Origin: an uncultured Bacteroidota bacterium
Lineage (GTDB): Bacteria; Bacteroidota; Bacteroidia; Flavobacteriales; Flavobacteriaceae
Length of the DNA stretch: 24,724 nt
NCBI GenBank assembly: GCA_902517365.1
Contig: CABYCA010000008.1
Span: 1 to 24,724, forward strand
Reading direction: 5' to 3'
The translations under genes and the position numbers were made by a program. This document shows, piece by piece, positions 24,345 to 24,724 of the stretch. The notes beneath the pieces are model-generated. The model saw only the letters and a program-made list of their open reading frames with translations. It had not been told where the DNA came from and did not search any database. Positions within the stretch are counted from its first letter, which is position 1, and each line of letters begins with the position of its first letter.

Positions 24345-24435
24345 CCTTTGTCCTTATTTAAATGCTAATTATGTTGTAAAAATAAATTCTAATTATTATT
24401 ATAATATTATGACAAAATGGCTTAAAAAGAATTAA

Positions 24436-24724
24436 ATGAGTTTAATATTCAATAATATAGACAAAATGTCATTTGATAATTTAGGTGAGGAATCTGAATT
24501 TATTCCATTAATGACATCCGAAGATGAAGAGGCTCTAGAAAAAGAAAATTTACCAGAGGTTTTACCAATACTTCCCTTAAGTAATACAGTCTTGTTCCCA
24601 GGTGTTGTAATTCCAATAAATGCTGGAAGAGACAAGTCAATTAAACTTATTAATGATTCTAATAAATCAAATAAATTAATTGGTGTAGTAGCTCAAAAAG
24701 ATATTAAAATTGAAAATCCATCAA
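24436..24724 (+). CDS. lon: ATP-dependent protease Lon, N-terminal part (cut by window end)
   Basis: The first 96 codons of Lon, a cytoplasmic AAA+ protease that removes damaged and regulatory proteins; the frame is open to the last base. After an acidic leader of about 40 residues (MSLIFNNIDKMSF, then EDEEALEKENLPE) comes the start of the Lon substrate-binding domain: LPILPLSNTVLFPGVVIPI, then GRDKSIKLI and IGVVAQKD. This is the usual opening of Bacteroidota Lon. The ATP-binding and Ser-Lys protease domains lie outside the window, so function cannot be checked here. The 91-bp leader region holds no exact TAnnTTTG element; promoter type is unknown. Confidence 0.93.
   Translation, partial: MSLIFNNIDKMSFDNLGEESEFIPLMTSEDEEALEKENLPEVLPILPLSNTVLFPGVVIPINAGRDKSIKLINDSNKSNKLIGVVAQKDIKIENPS

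Noticed and set aside
24345..24435. Inverted TTTGTC/GACAAA pair before lon as an operator
   Set aside because: The arms are only 6 bp and about 60 bp apart in AT-rich sequence, which is easily due to chance; no heat-shock element is recognisable.
1..24724. A previously undescribed system (defence, toxin-antitoxin, secretion or biosynthetic cluster)
   Set aside because: Every sizeable reading frame belongs to a recognised core family and the gaps are short. Nothing in the window groups into an unexplained multi-gene unit.

Overview
The window looks like core chromosome of a marine-type Flavobacteriia (Bacteroidota) with a small, AT-rich, tightly packed genome. This rests on several signs: strong A/T bias in the codons, starts without Shine-Dalgarno sequences, Bacteroidota-type -7 promoter elements (TAnnTTTG), the flavobacterial neighbours bamD-rpoZ-coaBC-recN and coaE-histidine kinase-response regulator, a Bacteroidota-type omega subunit, and very short intergenic gaps. 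I do not identify the genus.

Layout. 9-1537 (+): a GNAT acetyltransferase overlapping mltG (peptidoglycan lytic transglycosylase). 1540-2967 (-): dnaA, convergent with mltG and divergent from a YbgC-like thioesterase (3153-3545, +) across the largest gap in the window (185 bp). 3551-4579 (-): ribD (riboflavin). 4631-7942 (+): a second GNAT, prmC (release-factor methylation) and ligA (NAD-dependent DNA ligase), nearly without gaps. 7978-13371 (+): a housekeeping run of bamD (outer-membrane assembly), rpoZ (RNA polymerase omega), coaBC, recN, fabI and coaE. It carries two blocks of coenzyme A synthesis plus fatty-acid elongation, and a good promoter candidate lies just before bamD. 13426-15703 (+): a sensor kinase/response-regulator pair resembling RprX/RprY. 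15710-17920 (-) and 17944-19737 (+): a trehalose module, a fused trehalose-6-phosphate synthase/phosphatase divergent from a GH15 glucoamylase/trehalase-like hydrolase. 19739-20632 (-): xerD. 20675-21094 (+): aroQ. 21081-22956 (-): msrB (lipoprotein methionine sulfoxide reductase) overlapping lpd (dihydrolipoyl dehydrogenase). 23022-24344 (+): a UMF1/Atg22-like MFS transporter. 24436 to the window end (+): the first 96 codons of lon.

The genes serve core functions: replication and repair (dnaA, ligA, recN, xerD), envelope building (mltG, bamD), cofactors and lipids (ribD, coaBC, coaE, fabI, lpd), the shikimate pathway (aroQ), stress and protein quality (trehalose genes, msrB, lon) and regulation (the two-component pair, rpoZ).

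I found no tRNA or rRNA gene, CRISPR array, insertion sequence, prophage, toxin-antitoxin or defence locus, and no stretch above 300 bases without a gene. I see no evidence for a new biological system. The points most worth a second look are the CoaC domain with two altered catalytic positions, five convergent gene ends packed to 6 bp or less, the 23-bp divergent trehalose locus with a TTG start, and the unassigned sensor domain of the histidine kinase.
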